Positions 20,801 to 30,531 of a stretch of DNA of 64,000 nt are shown here, in pieces (positions within the stretch are counted from its first letter, which is position 1; the number at the start of each line of letters is the position of its first letter). The notes beneath the pieces are model-generated. The model was not told the DNA's origin. It made no database searches and was given only the letters and a program-made list of their open reading frames with translations. Both the position numbers and the translations under genes were made by a program. This DNA is from Sycon ciliatum. Its lineage: Eukaryota; Porifera; Calcarea; Leucosolenida; Sycettidae. The stretch lies in contig NC_088649.1 of assembly GCF_964019385.1 (NCBI RefSeq), positions 18,721,615 to 18,785,614 of the forward strand, given 5' to 3'.

Positions 20801-21025
20801 AAATTGGCCAAAAAGTATGTAAAATGTATGTGCGCAGATGCATTTCCACTGGCAAGCTAATCCCTCATTACGTCATCAGCGCTCGCTCGGCGAAATTCAA
20901 AAGTCGTCTTCCTGCTCGACTCGATCGCTTCTGGAGACTCGTTCTTGTTCGAGGGGTCTTCTCTTTCACCTACCTTCGTCTTGGCATCGAAAAATCGCCG
21001 TCGAAAATGAAGCCGGAGTGCCCCT
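17878..21025. mobile_element. DNA transposon with ~550-bp inverted ends in a TTAA site (Kolobok- or piggyBac-like)
   Basis: The left end AGGGGCACTCCGGCTTCATT (17878) and everything to about 18440 is repeated inverted from about 20478 to 21025 with roughly 90% identity. TTAA lies immediately outside both ends (17874-17877 and 21026-21029). TTAA target duplications belong to piggyBac and Kolobok, and the AG-starting terminus leans to Kolobok. Each arm carries an ATG frame beginning MEREA/IDSRCRRESEAAGS (18311 plus; 20599 minus). On the left this can be followed to a donor-like ACTG|GTGAGT at 18488. The 2-kb centre shows no recognised transposase. Confidence 0.7.
18445..20475. other. Interior of the TTAA element, no recognised gene
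   Basis: Open frames of 60-115 codons occur on both strands. One at 19997-20236 minus (FDDTIFAQLWMKHGRVMAVH) has ordinary protein-like composition but no motif I can name. It could be an exon of a decayed transposase. Confidence 0.35.
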
Positions 21026-21300
21026 TTAATTTATCCGATAGTTTGACTCTCTAGAGTATCCCTACTACATGTATTATATGATAATTTATATTACCAATGC
21101 TCTAGACAGCAAGCTGTTTTACAATTATCCTTCTACATGACATTGTATATCTTCTTGACACCATGACTTTCTTTGAAGGTCTTGTAGCTATGAAATGTTA
21201 TTTGCTGCAGGGCATGTGTGTGTGTGAGTGTGTGTGCATGCGTGAATGTCCCACGCGTGGGTAAATATACAGTTATGTACGTGTTCTGTGCCACACAATT

Positions 21301-21500
21301 NNNNNNNNNNNNNNNNNNNNNNNNNNNNNNNNNNNNNNNNNNNNNNNNNNNNNNNNNNNNNNNNNNNNNNNNNNNNNNNNNNNNNNNNNNNNNNNNNNNN
21401 NNNNNNNNNNNNNNNNNNNNNNNNNNNNNNNNNNNNNNNNNNNNNNNNNNNNNNNNNNNNNNNNNNNNNNNNNNNNNNNNNNNNNNNNNNNNNNNNNNNN
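21301..21500. other. Assembly gap (200 N)
   Basis: A run of exactly 200 N. GT-rich sequence lies just upstream (21210-21240), so an unresolved microsatellite is a likely cause. Confidence 0.99.
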
Positions 21501-22274
21501 TAGTAGCAGTAGGAGGATTTCTTGTATGCCGATGACAAGAAAAAGCTTCTCAAGCTAATACATGTACTCGTATTCCATGAAGTGACCGTTTTGATGTCAC
21601 AAACATGACATTGTGTCAGTGAAACTGCCTCGTGACAACAAATCATTGCATTTCCATCTTGGGGAAGACTGACTGACTGCAACGCTGTACAGATGGTTTA
21701 ATTCATCTCATTTCAATTTAGTTGCAGTGAAGTGAAACACTGTGTACACTACATGTATGGTGGTGTGTCTGTGCGTCTTCTCCCTCGATCTTATTCCTCG
21801 TATTACTAATAGATTATTGTCCCCACCGTCACCTGTTCACAGGTCTTTGTGTGGATGGATTTTCATTGAGCATCACATTCGCTGAGAACTTGATATTTGT
21901 GTGCTCCCATGCATAATTACGGTAATAAGCGTATCCTTATGCTATCTATTTGTTGCAGGTGTGCTGATCTTCAGAAGCTTGCGGAACTGAGTGCTGCTGA
22001 ACATTTGCATGGCCATGAGCAATGGTGAAGCTTGCTATTGCACTCTCAGCATATGCTAGTATTATGCTGACTACTGCTCTATGTTACTCTACACTACTAC
22101 ATGTATGTAAACGAGCATGCATCCGCCCACGTTCGTATGCATTCGTTTCGTATAATTATTTGTTATCCCTCTTGACTTTTAATACGTGTAAATGGGTGGA
22201 CGTTTGCATGGCTGTTGGAGTTGTGTGTGTATTGTGTCTCTACTCTGTTCTTGGTGTTTTCTTGGCGTTGTATA

Positions 22275-22640
<366 letters not shown>

Positions 22641-23090
22641 GGCTTCTGCCGTAGCATTGCTATCATCGCCTCCGGCGATGGGCGTCAAAGGTCAAAGGTG
22701 TGTGCGTGCGTGCGCACAATAATTTGAAAACAAATAATTAATCCTTGACTCTCCATTATTCTCTTTCGATTCTTGGTTTTTTCTAGGTATTTTCTTGGCG
22801 TTGTGTGGGTGTGTGCATGTGTGTGTGTGTGTGCGTGCACAATAAATTGGCAACACCACATGATTGAGATATTGTAATTTGCAGCGTCTGCGAAGAAACC
22901 ACTTGATTTGAGGATGGTGTTTGTAGGGTTTTTCATGTAATGAAGTGGCTGCAGTGGCGCCTCAATACTTATTTTTTATCTTGAGAAGTGAATGATGTAA
23001 AGGATTAAAGGGAGAGGCCGTTTTCTGGTTAATATTCACTGCTTACAGCAGATCCTATGTCTAATTTCGAACTCTGGATAGGGGATGCCT

Positions 23091-23328
23091 AATTGGCTGG
23101 ACTTTATCCAGGGAGTGTTGTCCACATAAAGACTCCTTATAGTTGATTTCAAAGTTTGGACTCCATACAGTTGATTTTGGACCAATGGACTCTATATAGG
23201 GGTGAAGCCAATTGGCTGGACTCTATACAGGGAGTGATGTCCATCTAAACTTTGAGCTTACAGTTGATTCCAAGTTTGGACTCTGTACAGTGATTTTGGA
23301 CCAATGGACTCTATATAGGGGTTGGACA
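23091..23328 (+). repeat. 119-bp tandem repeat, two units
   Basis: Two units begin AATTGGCTGGACT at 23091 and 23210. Both contain GGGAGTG-TGTCCA, GTTGATT, AAGTTTGGACTC and TTTTGGACCAATGGACTC. Short GGACT-containing sub-repeats occur inside. A partial third follows. Confidence 0.8.
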
Positions 23329-23525
23329 TCATATAGGGGCTGGACGCTCTACTGAGTCCAACATATATTTTTCACTATTATTCACAAACCCAACTCGTAA
23401 AATAAATAATTATGTGGACGTATGAATCGATACACCCATGCTCTGGATGATGTTGGTACTAAAGCAATATTACGTCTCGCCAGAATACATGTATGTATTT
23501 ATAAAGCGACTTCCAATGCACTCAC

Positions 23526-23752
23526 TTCTACAGTATGTAAGACCGGTTACACGGTGTGTTCCGTTGCGACAGGTTGATGTCGTACCGCCGTACGGTAGTT
23601 CACCTTGGGGACAAATCACTGGCGACGTTTCTCCTTCGATCAGTTTGGGAAAGTACTCCGTGGCTGGACAGATTTCTAAACACAGCACGAACCACACAGG
23701 ACAACACAAATCATGGCATGGATAGGCATCAGGAGTCTGACATCCTCCGAGG
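23526..23752 (-). CDS. Candidate cysteine-rich exon, copy 1 (uncharacterised)
   Basis: On the minus strand an acceptor-like TTTGTAG precedes, and a strong donor-like GTGAGT follows at 23525-23520. The frame between encodes CQTPDAYPCHDLCCP, LCLEICPATEYFP, VICPQGELPYGGTTSTCRNG and VTGLTYCR, about ten cysteines in 70 residues, as in secreted or extracellular modules. I do not recognise the module. A diverged copy at 26155-26373 keeps every cysteine in this span. No signal peptide or neighbouring exon was found. Confidence 0.35.
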
Positions 23753-24189
23753 CTACAAACCACAGTCAAATCTTCTTCATGCCTGCAAATTGTAGTACCT
23801 GTCTGTTGAATTTTACCAGCAAGCATGTGTATATCCAGCAAGACAAGTCAGATCAGAATTGCTCATCACTGAAGTGGAACTCTGATAAAACATAACCCTC
23901 CCCCGGGTCCCCCCCCCCCCCCCAGCAGGAAAGAGTACTCGATGCCAGAGTTACCTTTTATCACAACAACACATACATGTACATGAAGGTATGAATTTAA
24001 TTTTTTAATTTTTTTACTTTTATTCACAAACCCAACTCTTAAAAACGAACTCGGATGGAGAGCCAAGGATTATCTTATGCTCCTTGGTCCTTTTTCTTTT
24101 CAAAAACGTAAAATAAATAATTATGTGGACGTATGAACCATTATCACTCTCTTATTATTGACCCCCACAGAAACTTGTGATCTCTAATA

Positions 24190-25182
24190 GGCCATTCACA
24201 CGACGTGCAAACATTTGCATGCGTGTGACCGAGAAAACACGGGCAAACCGTGATCCAGTTCAGACGGTGCTGGGCAAACTTTGCAACTGTCAATAGAGAG
24301 GTTTTGCATTCCGAATTTCGGAATTATTTTCGGAATGTGGCGGCAGCAGTCGAAAAAGTAGTCGAACTTTCGGAAGTGTGATGGCGAAAGTGCATGGTTT
24401 TCCGAAAATAGATTTTCGGCTCTTTCATGTTTGGGAGTGCATATTTGAATACAAAAAAAGTGTATTTTTCATGTTTGTATTTTTGTTTTCTGCTGCTCTC
24501 GATTATTTGAAAAAATTTCCACGTATGTAGTTTTGATTTTTGCTGGTTTTGCTGCTCTCGCTGATCTCGCCATGTTGACTAATCTTCTCACACTTCATCA
24601 CACTCTATCTTCCTTTGCCCTGGAGCCTACTAACAGTACAAGACAGTAGTTCGCCAACCTCGTCTTCAGTTGTTGGATCACTTGGTCCACCATCAGTCCG
24701 TCCTCGTCTTCGAACCGCACCCAAATTCAGTTTGACCTGCGCACATGGATTTGATCCTGCTCAACCCCTTCGACGCTCTCCATTTTGTTTTGCATGGCAA
24801 CCCTTGGAAACGAAGTCGAATCAGATTTTCGGAATGCAAAACACTGAAAATACCGTTTTTCGGAACGCGCTTTTTTCGGAAAAGCACAGTCGAAAATCAT
24901 TCCGAAATTCGGAATGCAAAACCTCTCTAGTGTATCCATAGTGACCTCCCGAAAATGCCGGGAAATGTTAAATTTTGAATTTTCCTTAGTTCAAGCACTG
25001 CATTTGCAGTACGCACTTTAAACAACCGACACTTTTCCTGGCGTGCAAAGATAATCGCGAGCAAAAGGGCCTCGGCCAAGATAAAAAATCAGTTGCACGC
25101 GTGAGTCCAAGTTTATCGTATCCGAGTGAATATCCTTGGAAACAGTACGATAAAAGTGAGTTTGCTCGCCGTGTGAATGGCC
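24190..25182. mobile_element. MITE with TA duplication, containing a nested MITE
   Basis: TIRs GGCCATTCACACG (left) and CGTGTGAATGGCC (right) are flanked by TA at 24188-24189 and 25183-25184. Similarity extends inward over GTGCAAAC/GTTTGCTC. The original element would be about 360 bp without the insertion at 24296-24927. Confidence 0.7.
24296..24927. mobile_element. Nested MITE with GAGAGGTTTTGCATTCCGAA TIRs
   Basis: The left TIR GAGAGGTTTTGCATTCCGAA is repeated inverted at the right end. TA flanks each side (24294-24295 and 24928-24929). The TIRs contain an internal palindrome TTCCGAA-TTTCGGAA. It shares the GAGAGGTT terminus with the elements at 36505-37114 and near 6672, so a family is present. 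Confidence 0.75.
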
Positions 25183-25317
25183 TATATATTGACCTTTGAT
25201 AAATACCCACATTCATTCGTGACCACGCCATCAACAGTATCAAATTCAAATAAACTTGCTTGACTCAATAAATACCACTGTACTTTTTCATGCAGCACAG
25301 CACTTTTCTCTAAAAAT

Positions 25318-25448
25318 AGTATTTTATAAACAGTATTTATTGGCCTTAGTGGTATTTTATAAACAGTATTTATTGGCTTTTGGGCCAATAACTACTGTTT
25401 ATAAAATACCACTATATAAAGGCCAATAAATACTGTTTATAAAATACT
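25318..25448. repeat. Hairpin repeat A (two direct units facing two inverted units)
   Basis: AGTATTTTATAAACAGTATT (25318) is repeated at ~25352. Both appear inverted from 25384 to 25448. The arms are about 60 bp with a loop of about 6 bp at 25379-25383. No protein is encoded. Confidence 0.8.
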
Positions 25449-25483
25449 CCTTTTTAGGGAAAGCGAAGGTCAACATAATTATG

Positions 25484-25600
25484 TATAATAAATGTACTTC
25501 GAAGTAGTAGCCTCAGGATTTATTGCAATTACCTCGGGGGACCTCGGTTTTTATACTGGTATGTAATTGCAATAAATCCTTCGGCTCTACATTTATTATA
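25484..25600. repeat. Hairpin repeat B with CCTCGGGGGACCTCGG centre
   Basis: The outer arms are TATAATAAATGTA/TACATTTATTATA and the inner arms AGGATTTATTGCAATTA/TAATTGCAATAAATCCT. The centre ACCTCGGGGGACCTCGG lies at 25531-25547. The same centre recurs at 25995-26010 and, complemented, at 45895-45914, with different arms. Confidence 0.75.
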
Positions 25601-25679
25601 TACATAAGCGGTCAAATATCAGCATATATTGACCGTTTATATTGACCACTTATTTTTGACCACTTAGCCCGAGGACTTA

Positions 25680-25830
25680 GAACTTTTTCCTCAGCTTAGA
25701 AAAAATCAGAACTGAAAGAAGAAAAATCTGAAGCCAAATGTTGGGATTTGAACCCAAACTGTCAGATTCTCAGTCAAAGAACTTGGGGAACATACTACAA
25801 GTGACAACTAAAAACTTCTGTTTATAGAGA
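25680..25830 (-). mobile_element. tRNA-derived SINE copy (minus)
   Basis: On the minus strand an RNA polymerase III B-box-like GGGTTCAAATCCC follows TTTGACTGAGAATCTGACAG. An oligo-pyrimidine tail with TTCTTCTTTCAGTTCTGATT comes next. The plus-strand copy at 46085-46250 shares this order. The A box is poorly preserved here. A functional tRNA is excluded by the lack of acceptor-stem pairing. Confidence 0.5.
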
Positions 25831-25942
25831 AGTAATGTCCAATGTAAACGGCATATGCACATACTATGTACTATTACAATAGTATTCCTTTCTTCCTATA
25901 AACACAGCTCAAAACAGTTTAGGTATGCTATGTCGTGATAAA

Positions 25943-26060
25943 TCTATTATTGCCCTCATAATCGGTCAATATATGAAATATAGACCTCGTAAAAGACCTC
26001 GGGGGACCTCTTTTACTCGTTCTATATTTCATATGACCTCTTTAATCGTGCAATAACAGA
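25943..26060. repeat. Hairpin repeat C with GACCTCGGGGGACCTC centre
   Basis: The arms include TCTATTATTGC/GCAATAACAGA, TATGAAATATAGA/TCTATATTTCATA and GTAAAAGA/TCTTTTAC, around the centre at 25995-26010. The centre matches hairpins B and D, but the arms are unrelated to B. Confidence 0.75.
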
Positions 26061-26154
26061 TACAAACACCCATGCTCTGGATAATGTTCGTACTAAAGCA
26101 ATATTACGTCTCTCTCAGAATACGTATTTATAAAGCGACTTCCACTGCACTCAC

Positions 26155-26373
26155 TTCTACAGTATTCATCGCCGGTTACATGGTGCGTTCCATCCCGACA
26201 GGTTGATGTTGTACCACCGTAGGGTAGTTCACCTTCGGGACAGATCACTGGCGACGTTTCTCCTTCGATCAGGTGGGGAAAGTACTTGGTGGCTGGGCAG
26301 ATTTCTAAACACAGCATGACCCACACAGGACAACACAAATCATGGCATGGATAGGCATTAAGAGTCTGACATC
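26155..26373 (-). CDS. Candidate cysteine-rich exon, copy 2 (uncharacterised)
   Basis: The minus frame between acceptor-like GGGTTGTAG and donor-like GTGAGT (26154-26149) encodes CCPVWVMLCLEICPATKYFP, VICPEGELPYGGTTSTCRDG and VTGDEYCR. It matches 23526-23752 through the exon and into both flanks, so the duplication includes intron-like sequence. It lacks an 8-bp block after the acceptor that copy 1 has. The two exons cannot both be in the same phase if the first AG is used. Confidence 0.35.
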
Positions 26374-26644
26374 CTACAACCCAAAGTCAAATCTTCTTCA
26401 TACGTGCAAATTGCAGTACCTGTCTGTGTATTTGTCTTAATGACTGTAAGACAGGTTTATGCTCGTCTGTGAAACCCAACTGGTGGCAGTGTTTCGAAAC
26501 ACCTTGTATGGTCGGCCTTGTTGTTGTTGTCAACATGACCATGGGCGAACACGACAAGACAAATACTGCCTGCGCGTATGGAGAAGGAAAAATATAGCTT
26601 TTAAGCTTTATTTTTCCTTCACCTTGTTTGAAAAAGAGGACTAA

Positions 26645-26755
26645 GAACAGGTTTAGCACGGATTCTGAGCTAGTAGATCTAATTAAAACAGAGGAAATCA
26701 CATGGAAACGAGCTATGAAGCAACTATCCACGACTGTCGCAAGATAATAAGCAGT
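26645..26755 (+). repeat. Coding-like repeat, inverted copy at 28423-28520
   Basis: The plus translation ELVDLIKTEEITWKRAMKQL then STTVAR-stop parallels the minus translation LLKIEGITRKRVMKQLSTSV ending TR-stop at 28425-28510. Both are followed by GATAATAAGCAGTCAG. The protein family is not recognised. Confidence 0.5.
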
Positions 26756-27371
26756 CAGAACGAGCGGTAACAGGGCACAAGCTGAAAGCTGTTGGTTTGC
26801 GTCCTGGAGATGTGTTAGAGCTAGGCCTCAGGTCGTTGAATGTCTCCGTAGCCTGTCAGTTTTGTGCCCAGGTATCGGTGGTTGGTTTTGCTTATTTTTT
26901 AATTCGCAAACCGAACGGACTGAACATGTCTAATGACAAGGAAGCGAATGAAGTCCAAGTAACCCAGAAATGGGAAACTCGGCAGCAGACACAGATGAAA
27001 AGAGAATATAGGAACAGCAGGCTCTCAGCAAAGGAAGAAGAGAAAAGAAGGAAAGAAAAAAAGAAATGAAGAAGAAAATGAAGAAGAAAATCGTGGTCAC
27101 GGCGAGAAGAAAGCTTTTAGCAAAAAGAAAAAAGAAAGGATAAAGGAGAAATGGGGATACAAATCGTGGTCACGTGGCCAAAGCCGGAGTAGCGGCACGA
27201 CACAGTAGAGAGGTACATGTGCTTACATATCACAACAACAACAACAGGAACAAGCATGCATGAAGCAAGGGCCATGCCGGCCCAGAAGCGGGAGACACCG
27301 ACAGGAAGAGAGAAGACAAGAGAGAGAAATCGAAACATTGCTCATCTACACCCACACATCCACATCCACCC

Positions 27372-28395
27372 ACCCACACCACACACACACACACAGACAC
27401 ACCTCAGACCTCAGACCTGCCCATCGCGGAAGCGATGACAGCGAACAGCTATGTTAGACACAGCAACTTGTGCTGGGATTACACCATTCAACAGCTTGCA
27501 AGGCTGATGAATTGACCGCCACTATTTTCTTTAGCCTGGTATCCACCACACAGCTGATTGAAGTGACTTTTTCTGGCCAGTGAATCCCTATTTTTCTTTT
27601 TTCTTTTTTTTCTACACACACACCACACCACATACTCCGGCATACACTAGCTGTTGGTAACCACCCAGGTTATTGAAAGAAAAGTCAGGAAGAGACCGAG
27701 AAAGAGAAGAAAGACGTGTGCGACCATAATCGTCGGGAATTGAACCCGCAACCTATGGATTGGAAATCGACTGCACATACCACCGCACCATATGGGACAC
27801 ACACACACACACACACACATACACACACGCACGCACGCACGCACGAACACACACGCACACACACCAGGGGCGTGGGACACGGTACGGTCACTACGGTAAA
27901 CGTAACACTATTTGCCCCAAGTACTCTGTGAATCAATAAAATGCACTGATTTGGGCTCTAAATTTCCAAAATTTTCGGCTTAGCAACCCCTGCCCCACGA
28001 GTAAATTGTACTTCAGATGGCTGACCGTACCACACTAAAATACCTTCCGACAGCCCTGCACACACACACACACACACACGCACACACACGCACACACACA
28101 CACACACCATGTACCATGTACCATGTACCATGTATACGCCCGTCGCAAGAGAAGCGCGCAAATCTGCAAATGCACTGGATGTGCATCCACAGATTTTCTC
28201 TTATAGCAACGATAGCGAACAACATCTGAATGAGACAGATCAAGACTTGCGCCAGATAACGGTCTAATCCACACAACTGGCGAAGCAATGTGAATCGATG
28301 TGAATCCACACACACGCACATGCGTGCGCACACACACGCGCACACACACACACACACACACACACATTCACACATATTCATGCACATCCACACAC
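27372..28395. repeat. Cluster of (CA)n/(AC)n microsatellites
   Basis: Separate tracts lie at about 27372-27405, 27798-27866, 28058-28105 and 28305-28368. A CCATGTA run at 28106-28132 (four units) sits beside the third tract. Between 27456 and 27610 lies the inverted copy of the 22505-22640 repeat. His/Thr and Cys/Val frames here are artefacts. Confidence 0.9.
27725..27800 (-). mobile_element. tRNA-like SINE head (minus)
   Basis: The minus strand reads TGGTGCGGTGGTATG, resembling an A box, and then about 35 nt later GCGGGTTCAATTCCCG, a B-box hairpin. A short CA tract lies upstream. The acceptor stem does not pair, so it is a SINE or tRNA relic. Confidence 0.45.
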
Positions 28396-28424
28396 TTGCG
28401 CCCATCGCACTTCCTGACTGCTTA

Positions 28425-28847
28425 TTATCTTGTTACACTCGTGGATAGTTGCTTCATAACTCGTTTCCGTGTGATTCCTTCAATTTTCAACAAAGAACAG
28501 GTTGAGGACTTACTCAATTGCACAATCGGCTCAATCGGTACTTCATATTCACATAAGAAGGTAAAATCCGAGTTGATGTTATACCACTGGTGGTTGGATG
28601 CCATTTTGGTCGTGCCTCGTGACACGCTCTTCACCCAGAGAGGCGGGCGGACATTCTTAGACATTTTCAGGACATGCTTCTTTATGCACTCGGAGTATAA
28701 CTCGGAGTAGAGCGTCTCAAGACTCAAAATGTCAGAGTATTTGGCAGAGACCGGCGCCAGGCGCTGGCAGTCCTGTTCCGCTGCCGCGTACGTGGTATAA
28801 ATGGGTTGTACTCGGCTAGCAATCCGTGTAGAAGTTCTCGAACACAA
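28425..28847 (-). CDS. Uncharacterised open frame, possible exon
   Basis: A 140-codon frame with non-repetitive composition (for example SVSRGTTKMASNHQWYNINS). The last 25 codons match the repeat at 26645-26755, so at least the end belongs to a duplicated or mobile segment. I do not recognise it, and it has no signal peptide or membrane segment. It may be chance. Confidence 0.25.
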   Translation of the reverse strand: MCSRTSTRIASRVQPIYTTYAAAEQDCQRLAPVSAKYSDILSLETLYSELYSECIKKHVLKMSKNVRPPLWVKSVSRGTTKMASNHQWYNINSDFTFLCEYEVPIEPIVQLSKSSTCSLLKIEGITRKRVMKQLSTSVTR

Positions 28848-28849
28848 CG

Positions 28850-29890
28850 TTTCCAGGATACCTGGAAAAGATAGAAGAAATAGAAACCCAACCGAAGTGT
28901 GTATAGAAGATATACAAAAGAGCCAGAAGTCATACGGAACTCGTGAGTATTCATGGCCTTTGCCACATTAAATTTTATAGAATACGTGACCTGACAGTGG
29001 TTCTCAAAAAGCAAGCAAGTCTGCTTTTTCTTCAGCTTCATACTGATAAATCTAACATCACAGGTTAAAGGTGCGTGCTTTTGGCCGTGATGCCGAGACC
29101 TCAGGTCGGCAGAGCCATCAATGCCCCACCATCACTGCTGCGTCTCGGTGCAGCCCCTGCTCAGTAGTTGTCACGTTCGTCCTGGTCTCAGTACCATTGT
29201 TTTTCTTTATCATTTTCGAGCTGGGAATAGGCATATGCGGATGATGCCGGCAGAAAATTTGGCAGAATTCGGTCCTTTTTCTGGTAAGTTTCATGCATGT
29301 TTGGTATGTGGATAAAGAAATGGAGCAGAATTCGAGGAATTGCCCGCCATAAGGTTTGTATGGTTCTGCCAATTTCACTGCTTTTCGAGCAGAATCTGCC
29401 ACCTTTCGAGCATTATCCGCACACCCCTTGCTGGGAATGTGAACATAGTAAAAATAGAATAAAAAAACCAGACTTTGGCTGACTCGAGCCCAACACTGCT
29501 GGCCTGTTGTTCATGGGAGTCCGTGCCGTCGAACCACAGCCCCTACGAGGCTCGGCACATCGGCCACGCTCGATGGTTCTGCTGGGGCTAGCAGAATTGT
29601 CCACGTGTGTCTGGTGTTTCTTTCCACTGCACCTAGTATACAGATATTAGTGGAATTGCCAGTATCATTATACTTCCTTGCATGGACTGTCTGTCACCAG
29701 GTACATTGAGACACATGGGGCCAGTGATCCGTTACTCAAGACAAGGGTAATTTGTACCCAGACGCGTGACAAGCCCAGGTTTTGTGTGTTTCACTACAAA
29801 ATGCATGATCAGCGGATTATTAAAATTTATGATCAGGATATGGTTGTTGTCATGGCATATATGATATATAATTATTATGTATACAATAAA
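28850..29890. other. Intergenic, no supported gene
   Basis: Only short frames without motifs. No TIR pair or RNA gene was recognised. Confidence 0.4.
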
Positions 29891-29892
29891 TA

Positions 29893-30140
29893 AGACAAGC
29901 TGAGTCGACATTTGTGTATACTTTACCTATGCAATGTAAAACGGTGAAGACAATGTCATTTATTCATTTATTTATTTTATTCCAAGCAATACATGGCTGG
30001 GGTAGCCAATGACCACTTTGCGTGGCGATTGCAGTAATGTGCAATAAAACGATGAAAGTAGGAAGAAATAGTGTAGAGAAAAACTAGGATTTTTGCATTG
30101 CATGAATAAAGTATACGCAACTGTCGATTCAGCTTGTCTT
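29893..30140. mobile_element. Short MITE with ~34-bp TIRs
   Basis: AAGACAAGCTGAGTCGACA followed by TTTGTGTATACTTTA at 29893-29926 is mirrored at 30107-30140 as TAAAGTATACGCAACTGTCG followed by ATTCAGCTTGTCTT. The interior is 180 bp and A/T-rich with an (ATTT)n run. The target duplication is unclear. It ends 51 bp before the Penelope-like element. Confidence 0.65.
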
Positions 30141-30191
30141 GTTGATTGCGGTTATCAAATTACTGTCTCCTCGCCGTTTTGTTTACATACA

Positions 30192-30413
30192 CTGCCTTCA
30201 ACAACCACACACTCTGCACACCACAGCCCTTTGCCTAAAACATCACCGCTACTGCGCTAGCCCCCACAGTCTCACACAGCTTTTTATACCACCCTCTCCT
30301 GGCATATATACCGGCATGGTCGGCACCCGATCTTCATGTTGCCTGATGATTGCGTAAGCATGAAACTTAAAGTAGCAGCAAACAAGCCTTGATTGTCCTT
30401 GTTGTTCTGTTGT
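30192..30413 (+). repeat. 5' pLTR of the Penelope-like element
   Basis: Starts CTGCCTTCAACAACCACAC and ends at TTCTGTTGTG. No difference from 32860-33081 was found when read base by base. It contains a CATATATACCGG TATA-like segment at ~30303-30312 and the hammerhead motif at 30337-30380. Confidence 0.9.
30337..30380 (+). ncRNA. Hammerhead ribozyme (5' pLTR copy)
   Basis: All core elements are in order. The stem I 5' strand is TGTTGC (30337-30342) and the core CTGATGA (30343-30349). Stem II is TGC/GCA closed by a GTAA tetraloop, with a T-T at its base (30350-30361). GAAA (30362-30365) follows. A minimal stem III is formed by AC/GT around TTAAA (30365-30373; its A is the last A of GAAA). The cleavage base is A30374. 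The stem I 3' strand GCAGCA (30375-30380) pairs fully with TGTTGC with one G-U. This is the short-stem-III type known from Penelope-like elements. Predicted cleavage is after 30374. Confidence 0.88.
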
Positions 30414-30531
30414 GTATTACGCTCTGCCTTTGTGGTGTTGAGCACTGTCAGCACTCTGGGTACATCCTTCGGTGAATTAGCTCCCACTTCCCGTGGTAGA
30501 GCACTCTTACCTTAGCTGTGCTACCCCAACA

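Noticed and set aside
21188..21682. Open frames spanning 21301-21500
   Set aside because: They cross a 200-N assembly gap, so continuity is unknown.
23091..23328. CRISPR-like array
   Set aside because: Only two directly adjacent 119-bp units with no short conserved repeats or unique spacers; also a eukaryotic context.
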